From contig NZ_CP113343.1 in the NCBI RefSeq assembly GCF_026683955.1, forward strand, positions 4,836,001-4,900,000: a DNA stretch of 64,000 bases, read 5' to 3'. Position 1 is the stretch's first letter, and the number at the start of each line of letters is the position of its first letter. Position numbers and translations under genes: made by a program. Positions 1-7,732 of the stretch are shown here, one piece after another. The notes beneath the pieces were generated by a model, which saw only the letters and a list, made by a program, of their open reading frames with translations, searched no databases and was not told where the DNA came from. This DNA is from Arthrobacter sp. MMS18-M83 (GTDB lineage: Bacteria > Actinomycetota > Actinomycetes > Actinomycetales > Micrococcaceae).

Positions 1-1117
1 CACGGCAGGACTTCGGCATCAGGGAACTTGTGACGACGTTGTAGAGGGTCATGTTCAGGACCAGGACCACCGAGCCGCCCAGGAGGACCGCAGCGAATCC
101 GCCGATGCCTGGACGGACGTACATCAGCATCAAGAAGACCGAAGGAATGGACAGCGCACGAGTGATCAGGAACCACTTCGAAATCGACCGACCATCGGCG
201 AGTTTGCCGATCACCAGGCTGCCGACAACCAGCACCACACCAAGAATGGTGGTGAGGGCGAAGACGGCGGTCGCGTCTTCCTTGAAGCCGCTGCGGGCCG
301 CAGTGGGAAGTCCTGTGTTCCAGGCGTAGTTGTAGGCTTGGGCCGCTCCAACAACGAACGTAATCGCCAACACGCTTAGCCAATGCTTGCCCACCCCACC
401 CCAGACCGCCTTCGACGAGGAGTTTTGGGCAAGCTCTTCCGGCTTCATGGTCTCCGGAAGGGTCCGGCGCAGGTAGACCACGACGAAACCAAACAGTGCA
501 CCCACGATGAAGGGGACACGCCAACCCCAGTCAGCCATGACGGCACCACTCAGCATCAGGCTGCACAAATAGCTGACCAGCGAAGCAAGCAGGATGCCCG
601 AGTTGACGAAGAAGGAGATGATGCCTGCGACGAACCCTTCGCGCCCCTCCGGCACCAGCTCGACGGCGTGGGCGGTGGAAAGGGGTGCCTCAACACCCGT
701 GGAGATGCCCTGCACAACGCGGCAGACCAGGAGGATGACGCCGGCAGCGCCGCCGATCTGCTGGTACGTAGGGCACAAAGCGATGATCAGCGTAGTGATC
801 GCCATCATCATGATGGACCAAAGCATCACTTTTCGACGGCCGATTCTATCCGCGAAGGTACCGAGCAGGACGCCGCCAAGCGGGCGGAACGCGAAGCCGA
901 CGGCGAAGACCGCCAGGGCGTTGAGGGTTGCGGCGGTGGGGTCCTGCGAGGGGAAGAACTTTGGCCCGATGAATGCCGACAGGAGTCCGAAGACCATCCA
1001 GTCATACCACTCAAGGGTGTTCCCGAGTCCGAGGCCCAGCAGCCCACGTCGGATTTCCGGAGAGAGCCGGGATTTCCGGGCGCTCTCCGGGCCAGTCTTG
1101 ACGACAGTGTCAGTCAT
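1..1117 (-). CDS. MHS-family MFS transporter (3' end outside window)
   Basis: Proton-coupled uptake permease of the metabolite:H+ symporter branch of the major facilitator superfamily (relatives: KgtP, ShiA, ProP), probably importing the carboxylic acid processed by the adjacent operon. Translation from the ATG at 1117 gives MTDTVVKTGPESARKS, then hydrophobic helices, with the MFS loop motif FADRIGRRKVM after the second helix region and the VVQGISTGVE segment typical of this family. A strong Shine-Dalgarno (GGAGGAAGG on the minus strand) precedes the start. The reading frame stays open to the left edge, so about 370 residues are seen and the C-terminus is missing. It is transcribed divergently from the XRE-cupin regulator and shares its operator region. 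The substrate is inferred only from context. Confidence 0.88.
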   Translation of the reverse strand, partial: MTDTVVKTGPESARKSRLSPEIRRGLLGLGLGNTLEWYDWMVFGLLSAFIGPKFFPSQDPTAATLNALAVFAVGFAFRPLGGVLLGTFADRIGRRKVMLWSIMMMAITTLIIALCPTYQQIGGAAGVILLVCRVVQGISTGVEAPLSTAHAVELVPEGREGFVAGIISFFVNSGILLASLVSYLCSLMLSGAVMADWGWRVPFIVGALFGFVVVYLRRTLPETMKPEELAQNSSSKAVWGGVGKHWLSVLAITFVVGAAQAYNYAWNTGLPTAARSGFKEDATAVFALTTILGVVLVVGSLVIGKLADGRSISKWFLITRALSIPSVFLMLMYVRPGIGGFAAVLLGGSVVLVLNMTLYNVVTSSLMPKSCR

Positions 1118-1465
1118 GATTCTTTCCTTCCTCCACACCTTCGCGGTGCGTGAGGGTACGGATCACCATTGCCGCCCGGAGGGTGGCAAGTGATCGAAAC
1201 TATCATTTTGGCTTGGTTCGGCAGGGCCGCACCAGCTCACCTCATGGGAGGAGAGTCAGCCCAGATAGCTACGCGTGCCTCTTCGTAGCGCTTGAATGCA
1301 AACGACGACATCCAGCCCGGCGACAAGGAGCTTGGACGGTGCGCTTGGATATCGCAGCATCAGCATGGAGAACACGAAGATGGACGTAGGGCGGGCTGGA
1401 CCTTCCGCCAGAAGGATGAAAGCGCCCACGTTTCCGATCGTGCAGCAAACTTCCCCACGTGATGC

Positions 1466-1481
1466 GACTCACATAACTATA
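1466..1481 (-). promoter_or_regulatory. Operator arm A
   Basis: GACTCACATAACTATA, an exact reverse complement of the 16 bases at 1570-1585. On the minus strand it includes the predicted -10 box TATAGT of the transporter promoter. It is probably the binding site of the neighbouring XRE-cupin regulator. Confidence 0.65.
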
Positions 1482-1503
1482 TTGAAGATTTTCACCAGGT
1501 CAA
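1476..1503 (-). promoter_or_regulatory. Predicted promoter of MHS transporter
   Basis: Read on the minus strand: -35 TTGACC (1503-1498), 16-base spacer, -10 TATAGT (1481-1476). The -10 is embedded in operator arm A, and the geometry is identical to the opposing regulator promoter. Confidence 0.6.
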
Positions 1504-1547
1504 TGCTTTTTGAGAAATACCCCTCAGAAAGAATCTTCACCAAACCA

Positions 1548-1575
1548 TTGATTCGCTAAAATTTTTCACTATAGT
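1548..1575 (+). promoter_or_regulatory. Predicted promoter of XRE-cupin regulator
   Basis: -35 TTGATT (1548-1553), 16-base spacer, -10 TATAGT (1570-1575). The -10 lies at the start of operator arm B, which predicts autoregulation. Confidence 0.6.
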
Positions 1576-1585
1576 TATGTGAGTC
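1570..1585 (+). promoter_or_regulatory. Operator arm B
   Basis: TATAGTTATGTGAGTC, an exact reverse complement of 1466-1481. Similarity between the two elements continues outward through the spacers and -35 regions, about 32 of 41 positions by eye. Confidence 0.65.
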
Positions 1586-1609
1586 AGCTCACCGAGAGAA
1601 AGCTGGATC

Positions 1610-2218
1610 ATGACCAACGAGATCATTGCGGCATCCTCACCGGCCGGCACGAGCGCACTTCTTGCAACTGTCGGCAACAAGGTCCGCACCATGCGTAAGG
1701 ACAAAGGGATGACCTTGTCCAAACTCTCGGAGATCACTGGCCTCAGCCCGGCGATCGTTAGCCAGATCGAGCGTGGACTGGCCAATCCGTCATTCACCAC
1801 CTTGGCGCAACTGGCTCACGGCTTGGACATCCCTGTGGGGAAATTCTTCCTCGGGCAGGAAGAGACCAGGTCGCCCGTTGTCCGTAAGTCCGAGCGGCGA
1901 AACCTCAAAGGCGTTACCAAGAAGTCCGTGGGAGAGGCAGTCTATGAGCTGCTCACCCCGGATCTCAATGGCGCGTTGGAGGCCCAATGGATCGTGAGCC
2001 CGCCAGGCCACGACACCAGCGCCACTCCTTTCCGCCACAGCGGCGAGGAATTCGGCATCATCCTCTCGGGAAAGAAAGACATCTTCCTTGATGGGGAGTG
2101 CTACACGCTAGAGGCGGGCGATTCGATTACTTTCTCCTCGGATACGCCCCACTGGTACAAAAACAGCTACGAAGAGGTATGCGTAGCGATCTGGGTCAAC
2201 GCCCCCCACGTGTGGTGA
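1610..2218 (+). CDS. XRE-family regulator with C-terminal cupin domain
   Basis: Transcription factor of about 202 residues. A helix-turn-helix spans roughly residues 20-80 (VGNKVRTMRKDKGMTLSKLS, then GLSPAIVSQIERG as recognition region). A cupin effector domain spans about 140-190, with HSGEEFGIILSG and a DTPHWYKN segment. XRE-cupin regulators such as PuuR control small catabolic operons and sense the substrate or an intermediate through the cupin. It is divergent from the transporter and directly upstream of the oxidoreductase operon. The operator at 1570-1585 overlaps its own -10, so autorepression is likely. The start ATG is 25 bases after the operator and has only a weak Shine-Dalgarno (GAGAGAAAG). 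Confidence 0.9.
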   Translation: MTNEIIAASSPAGTSALLATVGNKVRTMRKDKGMTLSKLSEITGLSPAIVSQIERGLANPSFTTLAQLAHGLDIPVGKFFLGQEETRSPVVRKSERRNLKGVTKKSVGEAVYELLTPDLNGALEAQWIVSPPGHDTSATPFRHSGEEFGIILSGKKDIFLDGECYTLEAGDSITFSSDTPHWYKNSYEEVCVAIWVNAPHVW

Positions 2219-2248
2219 TTAGCCGGGCCTAGCGTCCGTCGTCCGCGT

Positions 2249-2280
2249 ACACCGACACGTACGGACCCTTCGGTGTCCGT
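2249..2280 (+). promoter_or_regulatory. Alternative stem-loops downstream of the regulator
   Basis: ACACCGA (2249-2255) can pair with TCGGTGT (2270-2276), while ACGGAC (2261-2266) can pair with GTCCGT (2275-2280). The right arms overlap, so the two stems exclude one another. It may be a terminator of the regulator gene or a leader element of the operon starting at 2451. There is no T-run. Confidence 0.3.
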
Positions 2281-2450
2281 TCGCAAACATCTCCATTTCC
2301 GCGTCCAGGTCCCTCAGGACCTCTACTCGTCATGCCCTCCGCCAGGTCCAGTCCGCTGTTTGCGTCCCCGCGAGCTCCTCCTGAGCACCTCTTCTATACC
2401 CCGGCAACCGTTCCAACGGCATGCCTGCCGGGAAGTAAGGATCCTCCACC

Positions 2451-3833
2451 ATGAACCCCATTGCCACCACATCGTCACTGGAACTCAGTACGACGACGGC
2501 GGATCTCACCGCACCAGTCATTTCCCGCTCAGACGTCCTCGTAGTCGGCGGTGGTCCCGCTGGTGTGGCCGCGGCCGTTACTGCAGCACGTTCCGGCGCA
2601 TCCGTTACGCTTCTGGAGCGCTACTCCTCGCTTGGTGGCCTTGCCTCCGGCGGCATGGTCCTGGTGCTCGACGACATGATCAACGGCCAGGAAATCACGG
2701 TCACCGGCATCGTTTCGGAGTATGTGGAACGCCTGGAGAAGCTCGGCCTGGCGATTGTCCCGCCTGCAGATGACCGCAAGACCTCCGAGGAACTCTGGAA
2801 CAAGTGGGGCCGCTATGGCACCTTCGACTTCCACTCCCACACCAACCCCAAGCCCATCTGCTACGCCGCAGCCTTCGATCCCGACGGCTGGAAGCGCGTC
2901 TCCAACGACCTCGTCCGCGAAGCCGGCGTCAACCTCCGCCTGCACTCGTGGTTCTCACGCCCGATCGTGGACAACGGCGTCATCAAGGGTGTCATTTGCG
3001 AGACCAAGTCCGGCCCGCAGGCGTTCATGGCGGACATTGTCATCGACACGACCGGCGACATCGACGTCGCCTCCCGTGCCGGAGCCAGCCACATCAAGGA
3101 CAGCTACCTCACCACCCTCGTCTTCCGCCTCGGCAACGTAGACACCGCCGCCGCGGAGGCCTTTGAACAGGCCAACCCGAAGGAAGCACGTGCCATCAAC
3201 CGGACCATCAAGCGCCTCCTTGGCGGCGCTTGGGAACTGTGGTGGCTCAAGACCCCGATCGACGGCGTGGTCTGGTGCAACGCTCCCCACATGACCGGGT
3301 ACGACGGCGTGGACCCGGCGGACATGACAGCCGCCGAGTTCGCTGCACGTGACCGGATCACTGAGGCGGTGGAGTACGTCCGCGCCCACCTGCCGGGCTT
3401 TGAGAACTGCTACATGCTCGACGTCGCGTCCCAGATGGGGGTCCGGCAAACCCGCCTTCTCGACGGAGAATACGTCATGACGAAGGACGACGTCACCTCC
3501 CGCCGCCACTTTGCGGACACCGTGGCACGCGGCCGTGACTACTACTACCCGTACCGCTCGCTGCTCCCCAAGGAAGTGGACCAGTTGCTCGTGGCTGGCC
3601 GCCACTACTCGGCCACCCCGGAGGCTCAGAAAATGTCCCGCGAGATTCCCCCGTGCATGGCCATGGGCCAGGCAGTCGGCGTCGCCGCGGCCCTCGCCGT
3701 CGAAAACGGTGTCACTGTCCGCGAGGTCTCCGCGCAGGACATCCAGCAGGGCATGCGCCGGCACGGCGCGGACCCCGGCGACGTCCCGTCGTCGAACGCT
3801 ACCCTCGACAACGAAGCTGTGGTGGGGGCATGA
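2451..3833 (+). CDS. FAD-dependent oxidoreductase
   Basis: Flavoprotein of 460 residues in the FAD_oxidored (fumarate-reductase-like) group. The dinucleotide-binding motif GGGPAGVAAA lies at residues 33-42, followed by a LLERYSSLGGLASGGM segment that contacts FAD. A late segment, SLLPKEVDQLLVAGRHYSAT, followed by REIPPCMAMGQAVGVAAALA is the typical C-terminal FAD-domain closure of this family. It is probably a dehydrogenase or oxidase acting early on the substrate; electrons could go to the ferredoxin encoded at the end of the cluster (inference). First gene of a compact operon; its TGA overlaps the ATG of the CoA-transferase (ATGA). The substrate cannot be read from the sequence. Confidence 0.9.
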   Translation: MNPIATTSSLELSTTTADLTAPVISRSDVLVVGGGPAGVAAAVTAARSGASVTLLERYSSLGGLASGGMVLVLDDMINGQEITVTGIVSEYVERLEKLGLAIVPPADDRKTSEELWNKWGRYGTFDFHSHTNPKPICYAAAFDPDGWKRVSNDLVREAGVNLRLHSWFSRPIVDNGVIKGVICETKSGPQAFMADIVIDTTGDIDVASRAGASHIKDSYLTTLVFRLGNVDTAAAEAFEQANPKEARAINRTIKRLLGGAWELWWLKTPIDGVVWCNAPHMTGYDGVDPADMTAAEFAARDRITEAVEYVRAHLPGFENCYMLDVASQMGVRQTRLLDGEYVMTKDDVTSRRHFADTVARGRDYYYPYRSLLPKEVDQLLVAGRHYSATPEAQKMSREIPPCMAMGQAVGVAAALAVENGVTVREVSAQDIQQGMRRHGADPGDVPSSNATLDNEAVVGA

Positions 3834-5089
3834 GCACCGACACCCTTCTCGATGAGTTTGAGGAAACCACGACGGCGGCGCCCGCCGCCGCTGCCAAGCC
3901 CAACGGCACCCCGCTCCCCCTCGACGGCATCAAGATCGTGGACTTCACCCAGGTGTTCATGGGACCGTCCTGTACTCAACTCTTGGGCGATTACGGCGCG
4001 GACATCATCAAGGTGGAACGCCCGGGCGCCGGCGACATCTCGCGCAACTCGTTCCCGGACAAGGACGGCCAGGACAATCCCATCTTTCTGTCCATCAACC
4101 GGAACAAGCGCAGCATTTCCGTGGACACCCGCACCGACGAGGGCAAGGCGGTCCTCCGCCGCGTCATGGCCGACGCCGACGTGGTGGTCAGCAACTTCCG
4201 TTCCGGCGTGATGGAGCGGATGGGCTTTGGCTACGAGGAACTCAAGGCCGGGAACCCGGGTCTCATTTGGGCCTCCGGCACGGGCTTCGGCCCGGTTGGC
4301 CCCTACTCCCACAAAGGCGGCCAGGACGCGATCGCGCAGGCCTATTCGGGCGTGATGTGGCGCCGTGAATCGGACGACATGAAGCCGTCCATCTACCCCA
4401 CCACGCTGTGCGACTACATCACGGGCATGCACCTCATGCAGGGCATCCTGCTGGCATTGCGTACCCGGTCGACCTCCGGTGCCGGGCAAAAGGTCGAGGT
4501 GACGATGTACGACTCCATGCTCCACCTGCAGATGCAGGAGGCCTGCATGCAGCTCAACCGTGGCTACGAGGTCAACTGGGGCGCCATGCCCCTGAGTGGC
4601 GTCTTCGAAACCACCGACGGAGCCGTCTGCATGGTGGGCGGTTTCACCCCGGACCCGCTCGCACGGATTTCCGAAGCGCTGGGCCTGGACGAGGACCTCA
4701 CGCAGCGGCCCGAGTTCGCCAACCTGCAGCAGCAGTTCAAGCACAAGCCGGCCTTGCAGGCTATTTTCAGGGAGCGCATCGCCACGGACACCACTGAATA
4801 CTGGACCAACCAGCTCGAAAGCCAAGGCCTGCTCAACGCGCCTGTCCACACCCTGGAGCAGGCCTTGGCCGATGCCCAGACAGAAGCCAACGGGATGATC
4901 GTGGAAGCGGAACACCCGGGCGTCGGCACGGTGAAGATGCTCAACGCGCCCATCCGGCTCTCCGCTACGCCGCCCACCGTCCGCCGCGTGGCGCCGAGGC
5001 TCGGCGAACACAACGTGGAAGTCCTGCTCGAGAACGGCTTCGACAAGGAGACCATCGAGCGCCTGCAGAAGTTGGGGGTCCTCCGGTGA
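3830..5089 (+). CDS. Class III CoA-transferase (CaiB/BaiF family)
   Basis: Transfers CoA between a CoA donor and a carboxylic acid (relatives: formyl-CoA:oxalate CoA-transferase, CaiB). About 419 residues. After an Ala/Pro-rich N-terminal extension, the family opening DGIKIVDFTQVFMGPSCTQL and DYGADIIKVERPGAGD are seen. The catalytic aspartate is predicted at D166 in GGQDAIAQAYSGVM. The start is the ATG at 3830, chosen for its 4-base overlap with the upstream stop; the frame is open further upstream but lies inside the previous gene. It ends in TGA overlapping the GTG of the enoyl-CoA hydratase. Probably activates an acid formed in this pathway. Confidence 0.92.
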   Translation: MSTDTLLDEFEETTTAAPAAAAKPNGTPLPLDGIKIVDFTQVFMGPSCTQLLGDYGADIIKVERPGAGDISRNSFPDKDGQDNPIFLSINRNKRSISVDTRTDEGKAVLRRVMADADVVVSNFRSGVMERMGFGYEELKAGNPGLIWASGTGFGPVGPYSHKGGQDAIAQAYSGVMWRRESDDMKPSIYPTTLCDYITGMHLMQGILLALRTRSTSGAGQKVEVTMYDSMLHLQMQEACMQLNRGYEVNWGAMPLSGVFETTDGAVCMVGGFTPDPLARISEALGLDEDLTQRPEFANLQQQFKHKPALQAIFRERIATDTTEYWTNQLESQGLLNAPVHTLEQALADAQTEANGMIVEAEHPGVGTVKMLNAPIRLSATPPTVRRVAPRLGEHNVEVLLENGFDKETIERLQKLGVLR

Positions 5090-5904
5090 CTGCTTCGATA
5101 GACGAGTCAGTAGAGACAATCGTGGACGAGGTCACCCTGACCATCGAGAACCACATAGCCACAGTGGTCATAGACCGCCAGCACGTGCTCAACGCCGTCG
5201 ACGGGACCGCCCAGGCCAGGCTCAATGAGATCTGGGACCAGCTCGAAGCTGATCCTGAAGTACGCGCCGTCGTCATCACCGGTGCCGGCGCGCGCGCGTT
5301 CTGCGTGGGGGCGGACATGTCCGCCTCTGCCGTGGACAAGACCGGCCTGCAGTACTGGGCCGAACTCGACCCCAACGGCTTCGGAGGACTGAGCCTGAGG
5401 ACGAGCCTGGACATTCCAGTGATTGCCCGGGTGAACGGCTACGCGCTGGGCGGCGGCATGGAGATCGTGCTCGGTGCCGACATCGTCGTCGCAGCGGACA
5501 CCGCGCGATTCGGCCTCACTGAACCTCGCGTCGGGCGTCTGGCGCTCGACGGCGGGATCCATCAGCTGGTGCGCCGCGTCCCGTACACCCAGGCGATGGG
5601 CATGCTCCTCACTGGTCGCAAGGCCGAGGCCTCGGAGATGCAATCGATGGGATTGGTCAACGAAGTGGTTCCCGCAGATGAGCTCGACGCCGCGGTGCAG
5701 CGCTGGGTGGACCAGATCCTCGCGTGCGCGCCCAGCTCCGTCCGGGCCGTCAAGCAGATGGTCATCAGGACCGGCCACCTCAGTGCCGCGGAAGCCCGCG
5801 GCCTCAGGCTACCGGCCCTCATGGCCGCCCTGGACAGTGAAGACTCCGCCGAAGGCGTGCGCGCCTTCCAGGAAAAGCGCCCGCCAGTGTGGCCGGGCCG
5901 CTAG
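5086..5904 (+). CDS. Enoyl-CoA hydratase/isomerase (crotonase) family protein
   Basis: Crotonase-fold enzyme of 272 residues. The oxyanion-hole region GARAFCVGADMS and the GYALGGGMEIVLGADIVVA segment are clear, with TEPRVGRLALDGG at the place of the family's catalytic glutamate. It uses a GTG start that overlaps the stop of the CoA-transferase, so the two are translationally coupled and likely act consecutively on the same CoA thioester. Hydratase, dehydratase or isomerase activity cannot be distinguished. The pairing of a CaiB-like and a CaiD-like enzyme recalls carnitine metabolism, but the other genes here do not fit that pathway. Confidence 0.9.
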   Translation: MTASIDESVETIVDEVTLTIENHIATVVIDRQHVLNAVDGTAQARLNEIWDQLEADPEVRAVVITGAGARAFCVGADMSASAVDKTGLQYWAELDPNGFGGLSLRTSLDIPVIARVNGYALGGGMEIVLGADIVVAADTARFGLTEPRVGRLALDGGIHQLVRRVPYTQAMGMLLTGRKAEASEMQSMGLVNEVVPADELDAAVQRWVDQILACAPSSVRAVKQMVIRTGHLSAAEARGLRLPALMAALDSEDSAEGVRAFQEKRPPVWPGR

Positions 5905-5961
5905 ATGCGGCGCGAACAAGTGCAGGACACCGAACTTCAGCATGAACGGAAGGACAATCCC

Positions 5962-6888
5962 ATGCGGGAATCACTGACACCCGGAGTGTGGGGCGTCGTC
6001 GCCACGCCATTCCAGGGCAGCACCCTGAATCTGGACACCGGCAGCCTGGCCCAGTTGGTGGAGCACTATGAATCGATCGGCGCCACCGGGCTGACTGTCT
6101 TGGGTGTCTTCGGCGAGGCCGCCGCCCTGACCGCAGCGGAGCGCAGCCTGGCGCTGGAAGTGGTAGTCGAAGAAACCCGATTGCCCCTTGTGGTGGGGGT
6201 GACCTCGCTCTTCACCGGCACCGCGGTCGAAGAAATCCGCGCGGCCCAGGCCCTGGCCGGAGACCGGCTCGCGGCAGTCATGGTGCAAGCCAATTCGGCA
6301 CGCCCGGAGGTGGTGATCGCGCACCTTAACGCCATCCACCAATCCACCGGCGCCAAGGTGGTCCTGCAGGACTACCCGGTGGCCAGCGGCGTCAGCATCA
6401 GCACGGAAGCACTTATTTACGTAGTCCAGACGTGCAAGTTCGTCGTCGCGGTAAAGGCGGAGGCCCCGCCCACGAGTGTGGCCATCGCCCAGCTGGCTGC
6501 CGCCGTCGACGTCTCCGTGTTCGGTGGGCTGGGCGGACAAGGGCTGCTGGATGAGCTGGTGGCCGGCGCCGCAGGCGCCATGACGGGGTTCTCCTTCCCG
6601 GAAGCCCTCGTGGCCTGCGTCCGCGCATGGCAGTCCAACGGCTACGACGCCGCCCGGGACGCACTGCTCCCGTATCTGCCGCTCATCAACTTCGAGCAGC
6701 AGGCCCGGATCGCCCTGGCGGTCCGGAAGGAGTGTTTCCGCGAGCGGGGCCTCATCAAGGACTCCGGCGTCCGCCCGCCTGCGGCTCCTTTCCCCGAGGT
6801 CCTCAGGAACGGAATGCTGACGCACCTCGCTGAAGCCGCCCGTGCACTCTCGCTTGCCCCAACCGCCCACACAGCAGGAAGGCTCTGA
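5962..6888 (+). CDS. Dihydrodipicolinate synthase (DapA) family aldolase/lyase
   Basis: Class I Schiff-base lyase of 308 residues. The predicted lysine is K165 in VVAVKAEAPP and the predicted tyrosine is Y138 in LQDYPVASG. The N-terminus GVWGVVATPF and GLTVLGVFGEAAALT match the family, although the usual GTTGE carboxylate-binding loop reads GVFGE. That change argues for a catabolic aldolase or dehydratase rather than lysine biosynthesis. The ATG at 5962 is preferred because GGAAGGAC lies 7 bases upstream; an in-frame ATG at 5905 directly after the previous stop is less likely. It ends in TGATG overlapping the SDR. It may cleave a pathway intermediate to an aldehyde handled by the adjacent dehydrogenase (inference). 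Confidence 0.88.
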   Translation: MRESLTPGVWGVVATPFQGSTLNLDTGSLAQLVEHYESIGATGLTVLGVFGEAAALTAAERSLALEVVVEETRLPLVVGVTSLFTGTAVEEIRAAQALAGDRLAAVMVQANSARPEVVIAHLNAIHQSTGAKVVLQDYPVASGVSISTEALIYVVQTCKFVVAVKAEAPPTSVAIAQLAAAVDVSVFGGLGGQGLLDELVAGAAGAMTGFSFPEALVACVRAWQSNGYDAARDALLPYLPLINFEQQARIALAVRKECFRERGLIKDSGVRPPAAPFPEVLRNGMLTHLAEAARALSLAPTAHTAGRL

Positions 6889-7673
6889 TGGATTTCGGAA
6901 TCAGCGGAAAGACCGCCTTCGTCGCCGCGTCCACTGGAGGACTCGGACTCGCCGTCGCCCGCGCCCTCGCTGCCGAGGGCGTGCGGGTGGCCGTTACCGG
7001 CCGCCGCGGCGAACTGGCCGAGAAGATCGCGGCGGAGCTGCAGGCCGACGGCCACAGCGCCGTGGCTGTCGAAGCGGACCTGAGCACCGCGGACGGAGTG
7101 ACCGCCGCCGTCGAACGTGCCGTGGATCTGCTCGGTCCCATCGATATCCTGGTGCTCAATGGCCCCGGCCCCAAGCCCGGAGCCGCAGCGAGCCTTGGCG
7201 CCGACGACATCGCTGCGGCGTTCGAGTTGCTGGTGAAACCGCACCACGCGCTTGTCTCGAAGATCCTGCCAGGGATGCGGGAGCGGCGCTGGGGGCGAAT
7301 CCTGGCCATCGGATCCAGCGGAATCGTGGCACCCCTGCCCAACCTTGCGGTCTCCAACACGGGCCGTGCAGCATTGGCCGGTTACCTCAAGACCCTTGCG
7401 GCTGAAGTAGCCCTCGACGCCGTCACGGTCAACATGCTCTTGCCCGGACGCATCGGCACAGACCGGGTCGCCGAGCTGGACCGGGCGGCAGCCAAGCGCC
7501 GCGGCACCACACCGGAGGAAATCCAACTCGAATCGCGCAAGACCATCCCGGCACGGCGCTACGGCGAACCCGAAGAGTTCGGTGCCGCGGGCGCCTTCCT
7601 CTGTAGTGCCCCGGCGTCGTACATCACCGGCGTCGCGCTTCGCTGCGACGGCGGCCTGATCCGGAGTCTCTAG
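6888..7673 (+). CDS. Atypical short-chain dehydrogenase/reductase
   Basis: Rossmann-fold protein of 261 residues. The nucleotide-binding segment is FVAASTGGLGLAVARALA, a degenerate form of TGxxxGxG, and NGPGPKP replaces NNAG. Serines S143/S144 (AIGSSG) sit at the catalytic serine position. The catalytic YxxxK is absent: the aligned residues are S156 and R160 in AVSNTGRAALAG. It resembles the group of ketoacyl-reductase-like SDRs that lack a perfect cofactor motif and catalytic tetrad. Function is therefore uncertain: a reductase with altered chemistry or a non-reductase. Its ATG shares a base with the DapA-like stop, so it belongs to the operon. Confidence 0.85.
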   Translation: MDFGISGKTAFVAASTGGLGLAVARALAAEGVRVAVTGRRGELAEKIAAELQADGHSAVAVEADLSTADGVTAAVERAVDLLGPIDILVLNGPGPKPGAAASLGADDIAAAFELLVKPHHALVSKILPGMRERRWGRILAIGSSGIVAPLPNLAVSNTGRAALAGYLKTLAAEVALDAVTVNMLLPGRIGTDRVAELDRAAAKRRGTTPEEIQLESRKTIPARRYGEPEEFGAAGAFLCSAPASYITGVALRCDGGLIRSL

Positions 7674-7732
7674 TCCCCGGTCTCCAACAAAACCAAACTG
7701 CCCAATCCCAACTGCCAAGCCAAAGGATTACC

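Larger units (their letters stand above)
1118..1609. promoter_or_regulatory. Divergent intergenic control region with long transporter leader
   Basis: No convincing gene lies here. Positions 1466-1585 hold two mirrored promoter/operator elements (listed separately). The remaining stretch, 1118 to about 1465, would be a roughly 350-base untranslated leader of the MHS transporter if the predicted minus-strand promoter is used. A 67-codon minus-strand reading frame (1269-1472) exists but lacks recognisable protein character. Confidence 0.6.

Noticed and set aside
1269..1472. 67-codon minus-strand frame starting within operator arm A
   Set aside because: Arg/Ser-rich, no Shine-Dalgarno, no protein character; treated as leader sequence.
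3626..5119. 497-codon minus-strand frame
   Set aside because: Antisense to the CoA-transferase; no family features.
3830..5904. Carnitine degradation (CaiB/CaiD pair)
   Set aside because: No carnitine-CoA ligase, CaiA-type acyl-CoA dehydrogenase or BCCT transporter; MHS permease, DapA-like lyase and aldehyde dehydrogenase do not fit.
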